Assembly: GCF_030160015.1 (NCBI RefSeq)
Contig: NZ_BSNN01000008.1
Location: forward strand, 274,645 to 338,644
DNA: 64,000 nt
DNA from: Amylibacter marinus
GTDB lineage: Bacteria; Pseudomonadota; Alphaproteobacteria; Rhodobacterales; Rhodobacteraceae
Direction: 5' to 3'
Shown one piece after another: positions 56,822 through 64,000 of this stretch; position 1 is the stretch's first letter; the number at the start of each line of letters is the position of its first letter. The translations under genes and the position numbers were made by a program. Under the pieces are notes generated by a model, which saw only the letters and a list, made by a program, of their open reading frames with translations, did no database searches and had not been told where the DNA came from.

Positions 56822-57400
56822 ATGATGGAAAACAATGACACTATTCTAAACCGCCTGCCTACTCGTCTGAAAGAGGCCCGCAAGGCACAGGGCCTTTCGC
56901 TTGAGGCGGTTGCGAACCTAAGCGGCGTATCACGCTCTATGGTTAGCCAAATCGAGCGCGGCGAAAGCAGCCCTACCATTTCAACACTGTGGAACTTGAC
57001 CCGCGCATTGCGGGTTGATTTCGCAGGGCTGTTGGAAGACCCGCTAGAAGGCGATCGCGTAGATGTTTTGGCAGCCTCGGATGTGCCCAGCATTGATAAC
57101 ATGGGGAATTCCTGCCGCATTTCGATCCTATCGCCCCCCGAGGATGCAGGCGGACACGAGGTTTATGATATCTCGTTTGGGGTTCAGGGGGCATTGGAAA
57201 GCCAACCCCACGCGCGCGGCGCACGCGAACAACTCACAGTTCTCGAAGGCAGTGTCTTGGTAAGATCGGGCACAGCCACCAGCGAGGTCATGCAGGGTGG
57301 TACCGCGCGCTATGCAGCCGATGTCGCCCATAGTATCACCGCGCTAAACGGCCCCGCGCGGGTATTTTTGATCGTAAAACATGCGGAAGGTACAATTTAG
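56822..57400 (+). CDS. XRE-family regulator with C-terminal cupin domain
   Basis: A 192-residue regulator. Helix-turn-helix at about 14-68 (LKEARKAQGLSLEAVANLSGVSRSMVSQIERGESSPTISTLWNLTRAL), then a cupin fold (about 105-188: EQLTVLEGSVLVRSGT, HSITALNGPARVFLIV) likely to bind a small ligand. It precedes kbl-tdh on the same strand, and two dyads lie between them, so control of threonine catabolism is a reasonable inference. Confidence 0.88.
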   Translation: MMENNDTILNRLPTRLKEARKAQGLSLEAVANLSGVSRSMVSQIERGESSPTISTLWNLTRALRVDFAGLLEDPLEGDRVDVLAASDVPSIDNMGNSCRISILSPPEDAGGHEVYDISFGVQGALESQPHARGAREQLTVLEGSVLVRSGTATSEVMQGGTARYAADVAHSITALNGPARVFLIVKHAEGTI

Positions 57401-57421
57401 TGGAATTTTGTTCTCTTTAAC

Positions 57422-57478
57422 GGATTCCTCTATTGAGGAATCCATTCCGCTATGACAGAATACTCCTCATCAGAGGAG
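57422..57478. promoter_or_regulatory. Two related dyads upstream of kbl
   Basis: GGATTCCTC-tatt-GAGGAATCC (57422-57443) is a perfect 9-bp dyad, and CTCCTC-atca-GAGGAG (57463-57478) is a perfect 6-bp dyad. Both share the core TCCTC-N4-GAGGA, spaced 38 bases apart. The second contains the kbl Shine-Dalgarno sequence. Likely a pair of operators for the adjacent XRE-cupin protein; the second could instead act as an RNA hairpin. Confidence 0.6.
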
Positions 57479-57485
57479 ATGACAC

Positions 57486-58670
57486 ATGGCTAGCGATTTT
57501 CTAAATCACCTATCAGAGACACTAACGCAGATTGACGCTGATGGTCTGTATAAGCGCGAGCGGATGATTACGTCGCCACAGGCAGGTAACGTATCCGTTG
57601 CAGATAAACAGGTGATCAACCTGTGTGCCAATAACTATCTTGGCCTTGCTGATCATCCGAACCTGATCCAAGCGGCCAACAGCGCTATGCAAAGCCACGG
57701 GTTTGGCATGGCCAGCGTGCGGTTTATCTGTGGCACCCAAGACATCCACCGCACCCTAGAGCAGAAGTTGGCCGCATTCCTAAAGAAAGATGATGCGATC
57801 CTGTTCGCAGCCTGCTTTGATGCCAATGGCGCCCTGTTTGAGCCTCTGCTTGGCCCCGAGGATGCGATCCTGTCTGACAGTCTGAACCATGCCTCGATCA
57901 TTGATGGCATTCGCCTGTGTAAGGCCAAACGCTTCCGCTATGCTAACAATGATATGGCCGATCTAGAGGCCAAGCTGAAAGAGGCCAGCCGAGGCGGTGC
58001 CCGTCATATTATGATCGCAACTGACGGCGTCTTTTCCATGGATGGCTATTTGGCAAAATTGCCTGAAATCCGCGCATTGGCGGATCAGTATAATGCGGTA
58101 TTGATGTTAGATGATTGCCACGCCACCGGTTTCATGGGGCCAAATGGGGCTGGTACACCAGATCATTTCGGGGTGGACGTTGATCTGATTACCGGCACCC
58201 TAGGCAAGGCCCTAGGCGGCGCCATTGGCGGCTACATTGCCGGCCCACAGCCAGCGATTGATTTGCTGCGCCAACGGGCGCGACCCTATCTATTCTCGAA
58301 CTCCCTGCCTCCGTCGATCGTGAATGCGGGCCTAGAGGCGCTGAGGCTGGTTGAAGAAGGCGCGGACCTGCGGGCCAAGCTGTTTGAAAACACCGCCTAT
58401 TGGCGCGCGGGGCTTAGCGCGCTGGGGTTTGAATTATTACCGGGGTCTCATCCGATTGTACCTGTGATGCTGGGCGAGGCGCGCCTTGCACAGGAAATGG
58501 CCGCCGCCCTGTTTGACGAGGGTGTTTATGTTTCAGGGTTCTTCTTTCCTGTGGTGCCCCATGGGCAGGCGCGCATTCGCACCCAAATGAACGCCGCCCT
58601 TAGCGTTGATGACTTAGACCGCGCGCTGGCGGCATTTGGGACTGTTGGCCGCAAGCTGGGGATAATTTGA
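57486..58670 (+). CDS. kbl: 2-amino-3-ketobutyrate CoA ligase (glycine C-acetyltransferase)
   Basis: PLP enzyme that splits 2-amino-3-ketobutyrate with CoA into glycine and acetyl-CoA, the second step of threonine breakdown. The 394 residues carry [37 protein letters not shown] and the PLP lysine K241 in TLGKALGGA (K244 in E. coli). It overlaps tdh by one base, forming the threonine-to-glycine pathway unit. Confidence 0.96.
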   Translation: MASDFLNHLSETLTQIDADGLYKRERMITSPQAGNVSVADKQVINLCANNYLGLADHPNLIQAANSAMQSHGFGMASVRFICGTQDIHRTLEQKLAAFLKKDDAILFAACFDANGALFEPLLGPEDAILSDSLNHASIIDGIRLCKAKRFRYANNDMADLEAKLKEASRGGARHIMIATDGVFSMDGYLAKLPEIRALADQYNAVLMLDDCHATGFMGPNGAGTPDHFGVDVDLITGTLGKALGGAIGGYIAGPQPAIDLLRQRARPYLFSNSLPPSIVNAGLEALRLVEEGADLRAKLFENTAYWRAGLSALGFELLPGSHPIVPVMLGEARLAQEMAAALFDEGVYVSGFFFPVVPHGQARIRTQMNAALSVDDLDRALAAFGTVGRKLGII

Positions 58671-59731
58671 TGTCCAGCAATCTGATGACAGCGCTGGCAA
58701 AATCCAAGCCCGAAGAGGGCCTATGGATGGTTAATGCGCCTGTGCCAGAGATTGGCCCAGATGACGTGCTAATTCGTATCAACAAGACCGGCATCTGCGG
58801 CACCGATATTCATATTTGGAACTGGGATGAATGGGCGCGCTCTACCGTACCTGTTCCGATGATCACAGGTCATGAATTTGCCGGAACCATTGTAGAGATT
58901 GGCACGAATGTTACAGGGTTGAAGCTGGGGCAAAGATGTTCTGGTGAGGGCCATTTAATCGGTACCGACAGTCGCCAATCCCGCGCGGGCAAATTCCACC
59001 TAGATCCGGGCACCCGCGGGATTGGGGTAAACGAGCAAGGGGCCTTTGCACAGTATTTACGCCTGCCTGCGTTTAACGTGATCCCCCTGCCCGATGATAT
59101 TCCCGATGAAATCGGCGCAATCCTAGACCCACTGGGAAATGCGGTGCACACGGCCCTTAGCTTTGAGCTATTGGGCGAGGATGTTTTGATTACGGGTGCC
59201 GGCCCAATTGGCATTATGGCCGCCGCAGTGGCCCGCCATGCAGGCGCGCGCAATGTGGCGATCACGGATATAAATCCCGATCGTTTGGCCTTGGCCGCCC
59301 ATGTTGTTCCCAGCGTTCGCACTGTTGATGTGACCAAAGAGGCGCTTGCGGATGTGTCCCATGAGCTGGGGTTGACGCAGGGGTTTGATGTGGGGCTAGA
59401 AATGTCAGGCAGTCAGGCCGCGCTAGATCAGATCGTAGAGAGCCTTGTGATGGGTGGAAAAATCGCCCTACTGGGTATTCCACCAGGGCAATCCCCCGTA
59501 AATTGGAACCGCATTGTCTTCAAGGCGATAACCATCAAGGGCGTCTATGGGCGCGAGATGTTTGAGACGTGGTACAAGATGATTGCGATGTTACAAAATG
59601 GGTTAGATGTTTCCAAGGTTATCACCCATCGCTTTGCGGTTGATGAATTTAAACAGGGCTTTGAAGCGATGAAATCCGGCGGTTCTGGCAAGGTTGTATT
59701 GGATTGGACTGGCTCGCGAACATCCCCCTAA
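58670..59731 (+). CDS. tdh: L-threonine 3-dehydrogenase lacking structural-zinc cysteines
   Basis: Zinc-dependent NAD+ medium-chain dehydrogenase of 353 residues making 2-amino-3-ketobutyrate from threonine. Catalytic-zinc ligands are present: C43 in GICGTDIH and H68-E69 in [15 protein letters not shown] is the cofactor-binding turn. The four structural-zinc cysteines of E. coli Tdh (C-x2-C-x2-C-x7-C) are replaced by G98, S101, S104 and D112, while the flanking SGEGH and GIGVN are kept. The ATG at 58670 overlaps the kbl stop (TGATG). Confidence 0.95.
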   Translation: MSSNLMTALAKSKPEEGLWMVNAPVPEIGPDDVLIRINKTGICGTDIHIWNWDEWARSTVPVPMITGHEFAGTIVEIGTNVTGLKLGQRCSGEGHLIGTDSRQSRAGKFHLDPGTRGIGVNEQGAFAQYLRLPAFNVIPLPDDIPDEIGAILDPLGNAVHTALSFELLGEDVLITGAGPIGIMAAAVARHAGARNVAITDINPDRLALAAHVVPSVRTVDVTKEALADVSHELGLTQGFDVGLEMSGSQAALDQIVESLVMGGKIALLGIPPGQSPVNWNRIVFKAITIKGVYGREMFETWYKMIAMLQNGLDVSKVITHRFAVDEFKQGFEAMKSGGSGKVVLDWTGSRTSP

Positions 59732-59760
59732 AGCAGTGGGCCTGTCACGCACCTGTGCCG

Positions 59761-59792
59761 CTCCTTTAAACGCATATTTTGCGCTAAAGGAG
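59761..59792 (+). promoter_or_regulatory. Hairpin enclosing a Shine-Dalgarno sequence
   Basis: CTCCTTTA (59761-59768) pairs with TAAAGGAG (59785-59792), enclosing a 4-bp inner stem CGCA/TGCG and a TATTT loop. The 3' arm contains AAAGGAG, 7 bases before the ATG of the next small ORF. No T-run follows, so it is not a classical terminator of tdh; it may mask ribosome binding. Confidence 0.5.
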
Positions 59793-59799
59793 AGTATCT

Positions 59800-59931
59800 A
59801 TGGGAAAGAAACCAACAGTAGGGTTTACGCAGGAAGTTATGCGCGTTTTACGTTTAATCTCTTTCACATGTCTATCAGCCGATCCATTCGGCCCTGTTCT
59901 CGGTCTCATCTTAAATCCCTCCAAGGATTAG
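59800..59931 (+). CDS. Small ORF of 43 codons, function unknown
   Basis: ATG at 59800 lies 7 bases after a strong AAAGGAG and opens a 43-residue frame ending TAG at 59931. The product starts MGKKPTVGFTQEVMRVLRL and ends LGLILNPSKD. It is basic at the N-terminus with a moderately hydrophobic centre. I do not recognise it. Support is only the ribosome site and its conspicuous hairpin; it may equally be a remnant next to the island junction. Confidence 0.35.
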   Translation: MGKKPTVGFTQEVMRVLRLISFTCLSADPFGPVLGLILNPSKD

Positions 59932-60015
59932 GATGAGCAAAAAACTCTAGCATAGCAAAACAAATCGCTCTGTCTCACAGGTGTTGATGGGATACAGCCG
60001 AGTGCTCGGCGTCGT

Positions 60016-60042
60016 AATCACAGACATCGGACTACTGTGATT
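60016..60042. repeat. Inverted repeat in tdh-island gap
   Basis: AATCACAG (60016-60023) and CTGTGATT (60035-60042) form a perfect 8-bp dyad with an 11-base loop. It lies in the otherwise featureless 59932-60177 stretch between the small ORF and the tRNA fragment; nothing else was seen there. Confidence 0.4.
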
Positions 60043-60177
60043 TGTGGCGACTCAATCATGCGTTCTTATGGCCAGAAGCAGAGGATGAGCAGTTTCTGTG
60101 TTTATGCTGTACTCGACGCGTGCAAGACACTCGCGACTCGGCCAAACATTTACTAACGTGTTATTTTTATTGTGAAA

Positions 60178-60222
60178 TGGTGCCCCCACACGGACTCGAA
60201 CCGCGGACCTACTGATTACAAA
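60178..60222 (-). other. Truncated tRNA-Thr(TGT) 3' end: integration attachment site
   Basis: Read on the minus strand, this gives the anticodon loop with TGT, the anticodon 3' stem TCAGT, AGGTC, a T-arm (CGCGG TTCGAGT CCGTG), acceptor strand TGGGGGC, discriminator A and encoded CCA. The 5' half of a tRNA is missing; AT-rich sequence takes its place. This is the usual att duplicate left when an element integrates into the 3' end of a tRNA gene; the intact tRNA-Thr should lie at the element's far (right) end. Confidence 0.85.
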
Positions 60223-60376
60223 TTATTATTTTATCGATTCATACGGCTTCACATAGCGGAACATACATTAACTATTACTGTTATTATTCAATAGCTTGTT
60301 GATTTTTAACGCCGCATACTTGAACATAGATTCACGTCCATATACTCTCGATTTATGTAGCTAAGGCGTTGCTAAG

Positions 60377-61483
60377 ATGAAGATGAGATTGACCGATATG
60401 GCAGTGAAGAAGCTGCCACTCCCTGAAAGTGGACAGGTTTGCTATTGGGACGAAACCACAGCAGGATTTGGGCTTCGCTGCTCAACCAGCAGCAAATCAT
60501 TCGTTGTTTTGTTTGGCCCAAGCAGACGCTGGAAGACGCTGGGACGCTATCCCTCTCTATCCCTTGCTGATGCACGGCGTGAGGCAAAGCGCTTTCTGTC
60601 CGAAGCCTCATTCGGCAAACATCAAGAAGTCAGAGTGTCTTTCGAAGTCGCAAAAGAACGCTTCATTGCTGACTGCGAAAAACGCCTTCGCACCATCACC
60701 GTGCGAGAGTACAGGCGGCACCTGAACTTCTTTGGCTTCAAAAAGGATTTGGCCCAACTTGAACGCGCAGACGTATACCGCAAACTGGATGAACTGATCG
60801 ATACCCCTACCAACCAGAATTACGCCTTCACAGCGCTCAAGGTCTTCTTTAACTGGTGTGTCCGCAATCAGTACATGGATCACAATCCAATAGCCGCAGA
60901 CAAGAAGCCAGCCCGTCTCAAGAGCCGTGACCGCGTCTTAGACGATGAAGAACTCAAGGCGCTGTACAGCTACGTCCGAACCAACCGCACCCTATTTCAC
61001 GACATGGTTGCTTTACTTATCCTCACAGGACAACGCCGCACGGAAATTGGTCATTTGCGCTGGGATGAAATTGATGACGGTCATTTGCACCTCTCAGATG
61101 AACGAACCAAAAACCACCGCTCTCATACATTGCCCCTGCCGCCAACGGCCATGCACATCCTTGAGACGCGTGAAAGCGAGGGCATCTACGTGTTTGCAGG
61201 GAAAGACCCTGAAAAGCCCTTCAATGGCATCAGGCGGGTCAAAGAGGCCTTAGATAAGGCCGTCGATATTGAACACTTCACCCTGCACGACCTACGCCGC
61301 ACCCTCTCATCTAATATGGCACGACTTGGTGTACCCATTCACGTCACCGAAAAGATTTTGAACCACCAGAGTGGGTCATTTAGCGGTGTTGCTGGCATCT
61401 ACAATCGCCACTCATATCTAAGCGAAATGAGGGATGCGTTGGCGCACCATGACGCGTTTCTGGAAAATCTAATCAACTCTTGA
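60377..61483 (+). CDS. Tyrosine-type integrase
   Basis: Site-specific recombinase of 368 residues. The N-terminal part has the DUF4102-like opening (MRLTDMAVKKLPLPESGQVCYWDETTAGFGLR) of phage/island integrases, then a SAM-like core-binding domain (about 95-170). Catalytic residues are complete: R220 (TGQRRTE), H304-D-L-R307 (HDLRR), H330 (LNHQSG) and the nucleophile Y342. It lies 155 bases from the tRNA-Thr att fragment, which is presumably its target. Confidence 0.94.
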   Translation: MKMRLTDMAVKKLPLPESGQVCYWDETTAGFGLRCSTSSKSFVVLFGPSRRWKTLGRYPSLSLADARREAKRFLSEASFGKHQEVRVSFEVAKERFIADCEKRLRTITVREYRRHLNFFGFKKDLAQLERADVYRKLDELIDTPTNQNYAFTALKVFFNWCVRNQYMDHNPIAADKKPARLKSRDRVLDDEELKALYSYVRTNRTLFHDMVALLILTGQRRTEIGHLRWDEIDDGHLHLSDERTKNHRSHTLPLPPTAMHILETRESEGIYVFAGKDPEKPFNGIRRVKEALDKAVDIEHFTLHDLRRTLSSNMARLGVPIHVTEKILNHQSGSFSGVAGIYNRHSYLSEMRDALAHHDAFLENLINS

Positions 61484-61525
61484 TACAAGCAAAACACTCG
61501 GGCCGAGGTCTAACCTCAACTCGGG

Positions 61526-61553
61526 GCATCGCGATGCTCCATATTTCATGGAG
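61526..61553 (+). promoter_or_regulatory. Palindrome and ribosome-site hairpin before alpA-like gene
   Basis: GCATCGCGATGC (61526-61537) is a perfect 12-bp palindrome, immediately followed by CTCCAT-atttc-ATGGAG (61537-61553), whose 3' arm holds the GGAG ribosome site of the next gene. The two share one base. The palindrome could be an autoregulatory operator and the hairpin may limit translation. Confidence 0.5.
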
Positions 61554-61561
61554 ATATCGTG

Positions 61562-61741
61562 ATGAAAATACTGTCGAAGAAGGCGCTTAAAGAGTTGGTT
61601 CTGTACTCACCGCAACACATCGCTCGACTGGAGAAGGCAGGCAAATTCCCCAAGCGGGTAATGCTGGGCCCAAATCGTGTCGGGTGGGTGGAACAGGAAG
61701 TACTTGATTGGCTTGAAGAGCGTCTACTCGCTCGAGAGTAA
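61562..61741 (+). CDS. AlpA-like phage/island regulator
   Basis: A 59-residue protein with a MerR-like winged helix (HTH_17): ILSKKALKELVLYSPQHIARLEKAGKFPKRV, then VGWVEQEVLDWLEERL, the typical AlpA layout. Such proteins act as excisionases or activators of integrase genes in prophages and islands. The ATG 61562 is 8 bases from GGAG; a GTG one codon earlier is possible. It follows the integrase by 78 bases and converges with the ATPase gene. Confidence 0.85.
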   Translation: MKILSKKALKELVLYSPQHIARLEKAGKFPKRVMLGPNRVGWVEQEVLDWLEERLLARE

Positions 61742-61799
61742 ACACGGGCTCTTTATTGGAGCTCTGGCGGCCCGAGGGTGCACACCTTGGGTCGTCTTC

Positions 61800-64000
61800 C
61801 TAAACAAAAAATGCTTTAACTTCTGAGTATAGGCCTTTGAGCTCGTCAAAACCCATATCCAAGATTGGTTCGTACATGAAAGCATTGATATGGATGTTTG
61901 CTGGAGTGATCAAAGCAACACGCCGTGCAAGCCTTATATGTTCCTTTTGGTTATTGTAGGCAGTCACATAGTCGGGAACGATCTCTCCAGTTTGCTTAGT
62001 TGAAAATTCATAGTGCTCGTCAGTTTCACGAAGCTTTTCGATCATATAACGCTCTGCCCAAATGCGCGTGGCAATAGACAACACTATCTTGTGCTCCAGA
62101 TTTATACCGTCAGGTGCATCTAGGCACGCATCGGCGGTCTCGAAAATATATTCCAAGATACTTTTGTCCAAGTTTTCATCTGGCAGACTGCAATTTTCCA
62201 AAACGTGATCGAAGACCGTTTTGTAATCGCCAATCGTTAAGGTTTCGCTCTGTTCTTTAAAATGCAGCATACGAGTCAGTGTCTGATAAGTAGGGTTCTC
62301 TACTCGATCTGCACCATCGTCGCCGCTTTCAATTTTTGTCCCTTGGCTGTATTCAATTAAATTCCTGATGAAGGGAATAAGAGCAATTTGGATAGTCGGC
62401 TCATTTATACGTTTCTTCCATTTTTGAAACGGACTTCGTATGTCAGATTGCTTGAATTGCTCGAGCACAATTTGGTCATTCTTCTTAAGGGCGAGAACGC
62501 ATTGAGCTGCCTTACAAATCCCACGACTTTCAATTGTTCGCAAAAAGTCAAAATTGTGAGTCAGTACTATTGCCAAGAAATTGGAGTCTTCGGGGACGGT
62601 AATTTCTTGCAGATAATCCACTATGGCAAACTTGTTTTTGTAGTCGAATGAATCAGCCATATCATCAAAAACAAACAATGTTTTCTTTCTTGACTTCCAG
62701 CGCGTGTAGGTGCCGAACATAATGTTCAGTATGTAAAGCGCACGTGCCTCACCAGTACTAAGAACTCTGAGAAGCTCCTTCTTCTCTCCTGAACCAAAGT
62801 GTCGTTCAGATTCAGGATCGAAGAAGCGAAATCCTATGCTTGGGGTTTTGGCTTCTAAAATCACATCAACCTTATTCTCGACGAAAACCTGAAAGGGTAG
62901 ATGCAGAAAGCGGCGATTAAAGTCCTCTATTACAGTATCCCAGTCACTACGATCCAAACTCGCTTGCTTAACTATTTCAGTCAATTCGATCTGACTATTT
63001 GTGTAGCTTTGGACTAAATCGTCATATTCAGTTTTGGCTTGTATGAGATACTGTATCCAAAGCTTCCGCTTAAAGCCGACCATATCTTGCAGCTCTGTAA
63101 TGAGGTGCTGATTTTTGGTGATATAGTCCCTAAAAGTTTGCAGCTCTTTATTGGTCAGCTTTGAATTCAACTTCTCAAAATTGCTTTTTACCTCTGGAGT
63201 GTTGAGTATGCGATCTTTCTCAGAATTGATTGCATCAAGCATATCAGCGTCTGAAGTATATTCTATTTTTTCGTCGCCATTTTCGTTGACTAAGTTTACG
63301 CTATGTCCTGCTTCGAAAAAATTGTTATTGCTAAGTTGCTGGTGGACTTGAGTGACATGATGGTACTGGAAATTTTCTCTAAGTATTGGGGAGCTGTCTG
63401 TTAACTCGGTGTATTTTTCAGAGAAGTCCGCAATGGTTTTGTTAATATCTGCATTTGAAAGAAGGGCCTGTACCTTCTTGTCAAAAATTATTTTGAAATT
63501 TGCATCTGAGATTGATGACGTTGGCGTTGTATCAAGTTCATCGTTAAGCGCCTTGAGTGCCTCATAATAATTTCCCTCCGCCAGCTCTTGGATGTGTAAA
63601 TCTATATTTTCTCTAGATTTGCTTCCAAAACCCGCGAGCTCCCGAAGGCGCTTATCAAGAACTGTTTTGGACGTCGCTACTTGCTTGTGAGCCTCCTCGT
63701 ACTTTTTCTTAAGTTCCAGATTCGCGAGTAAAGTTGAAACTTCATCCGATGAATAATCTTCATCGTAAGAGCGAACTACAAATATTTCATCTGGTTTGAT
63801 CTCTTCATCATTCCAAAGCACAGTATGTCGACTTTCGCGGTCTGGAAACACTAAATCCGATGGCGTGCGTCCGTTGGCAAGGTCATCCATAGTTTTTGCA
63901 AAAGACGTTTTCATGACACTGTCTCGTCCCCCTAAAACTGTGCCATTGTTTATTAGAGACTGGAGTAGTGAGACATGGCACGAAAACGGCATTCGGATGA
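61800..64000 (-). CDS. SMC/AAA_13-like ATPase, N-terminus cut by window edge
   Basis: At least 730 residues; the frame stays open to the window edge upstream of the first visible Met at 63992, so numbers below are from that Met. Near the start, GGRDSVMKTSFAKTM (21-35) occupies the P-loop position with K28-T29 but lacks the usual glycines. A helical middle (about 80-340) has no CxxC zinc hook. The ABC-type head then closes with signature LSTGE (411-415), Walker B FVFDD (440-444), D-loop DSFD (447-450) and H-loop LTHNFDF (H479). The helical C-terminus has IHINAFMYEPILD. It resembles AAA_13-type ATPases often found in defence islands; no nuclease domain is recognisable. Confidence 0.75.
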   Translation of the reverse strand, partial: IRMPFSCHVSLLQSLINNGTVLGGRDSVMKTSFAKTMDDLANGRTPSDLVFPDRESRHTVLWNDEEIKPDEIFVVRSYDEDYSSDEVSTLLANLELKKKYEEAHKQVATSKTVLDKRLRELAGFGSKSRENIDLHIQELAEGNYYEALKALNDELDTTPTSSISDANFKIIFDKKVQALLSNADINKTIADFSEKYTELTDSSPILRENFQYHHVTQVHQQLSNNNFFEAGHSVNLVNENGDEKIEYTSDADMLDAINSEKDRILNTPEVKSNFEKLNSKLTNKELQTFRDYITKNQHLITELQDMVGFKRKLWIQYLIQAKTEYDDLVQSYTNSQIELTEIVKQASLDRSDWDTVIEDFNRRFLHLPFQVFVENKVDVILEAKTPSIGFRFFDPESERHFGSGEKKELLRVLSTGEARALYILNIMFGTYTRWKSRKKTLFVFDDMADSFDYKNKFAIVDYLQEITVPEDSNFLAIVLTHNFDFLRTIESRGICKAAQCVLALKKNDQIVLEQFKQSDIRSPFQKWKKRINEPTIQIALIPFIRNLIEYSQGTKIESGDDGADRVENPTYQTLTRMLHFKEQSETLTIGDYKTVFDHVLENCSLPDENLDKSILEYIFETADACLDAPDGINLEHKIVLSIATRIWAERYMIEKLRETDEHYEFSTKQTGEIVPDYVTAYNNQKEHIRLARRVALITPANIHINAFMYEPILDMGFDELKGLYSEVKAFFV

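Larger units (their letters stand above)
60178..64000. mobile_element. Left end of a tRNA-Thr-targeting genomic island (continues past window)
   Basis: The element begins at the tRNA-Thr fragment and contains, in order, a tyrosine integrase, an AlpA-like regulator and a convergent large ATPase gene cut by the right window edge. The ATPase region is visibly more AT-rich (about 40% GC in sampled lines) than the preceding chromosome. No phage structural, conjugation or transposase gene is visible in this part. Confidence 0.8.

Noticed and set aside
60178..60222. Intact tRNA-Thr gene
   Set aside because: Only the anticodon loop and 3' half can be read; the D-arm and 5' acceptor strand are absent and are replaced by unrelated AT-rich sequence.
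61800..64000. Assignment as PrrC/RloC anticodon nuclease or Rad50
   Set aside because: No nuclease motif and no CxxC zinc hook could be found; only the ATPase head motifs support a relationship.

Overview
The window reads as chromosome of a marine-type alphaproteobacterium of the Rhodobacterales (Roseobacter group). The reasons are the leuA - mreBCD - mrdA - rodA order, a FnrL-type regulator next to ccoNOQP-GHIS, a rhizobial/roseobacterial glycerol ABC transporter (glpVSTPQU), a NavBac-type sodium channel and a zinc-lobe-less threonine dehydrogenase. Nearly all of it is tightly packed coding sequence of moderately high GC. The last 3.8 kb is the left end of an integrated element and is more AT-rich. 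No rRNA, CRISPR array or insertion sequence was seen, and the only tRNA sequence is a 3' fragment at an attachment site.

Layout. 1-7919: 3' part of leuA, then the rod-shape and elongasome operon mreB, mreC, mreD, mrdA, rodA, with a GhrA-like reductase coupled to its end. 7916-9440 (minus): an SseB-domain protein and a 4Fe-4S uracil-DNA glycosylase-like protein. 9618-14966: a phosphate-starvation type glycerol-3-phosphate transporter, ugpBAEC, behind an 11-bp-periodic array of Pho-box half-sites, ending in an endonuclease/exonuclease/phosphatase-family enzyme. 15015-22665 (minus): a ten-gene Mrp-type cation/proton antiporter operon with three antiporter-like subunits, ordered like the membrane module of Mbh hydrogenases. 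22900-30487: a surface polysaccharide block (kpsT, kpsE, kdsA, phosphohexomutase, galU, ugd) with a sodium channel gene inside it. 30598-33835: a basic amino acid/opine-type ABC transporter. 33902-42445: fnrL and the complete cbb3 oxidase structural and assembly clusters, each behind an FNR box. 42520-46648: an Lrp/AsnC regulator and a fused indolepyruvate ferredoxin oxidoreductase. 46662-48169 (minus): a BlaI/M56 pair without a beta-lactam sensor. 48315-56761: glycerol uptake operon glpVSTPQU (minus) divergent from glpR-glpD (plus). 56822-59731: XRE-cupin regulator, kbl and tdh for threonine catabolism.

Island end. At 60178-60222 lies the 3' part of a tRNA-Thr(TGT) gene. It is followed by a tyrosine integrase, an AlpA-like regulator and, convergent with these, a large SMC/AAA_13-like ATPase that runs off the right edge. 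This is the left end of a tRNA-targeting genomic island. The ATPase has an ABC-type signature, Walker B and H-loop but an unusual P-loop, and is the best candidate in the window for part of a poorly described, possibly defensive, system. Its partners would lie beyond position 64000.

How the parts fit. G3P (ugp) and glycerol (glp) uptake both feed GlpD. GalU and Ugd make UDP-glucose and UDP-glucuronate, and KdsA makes KDO-8-phosphate, for an exported polysaccharide handled by KpsT/KpsE; no KpsM gene is adjacent. All three ABC-transporter operons carry a hairpin just after the binding-protein gene, which would favour excess binding protein. Several leaders place the Shine-Dalgarno sequence inside a hairpin. 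All identifications are from reading the sequence; no database search was run.
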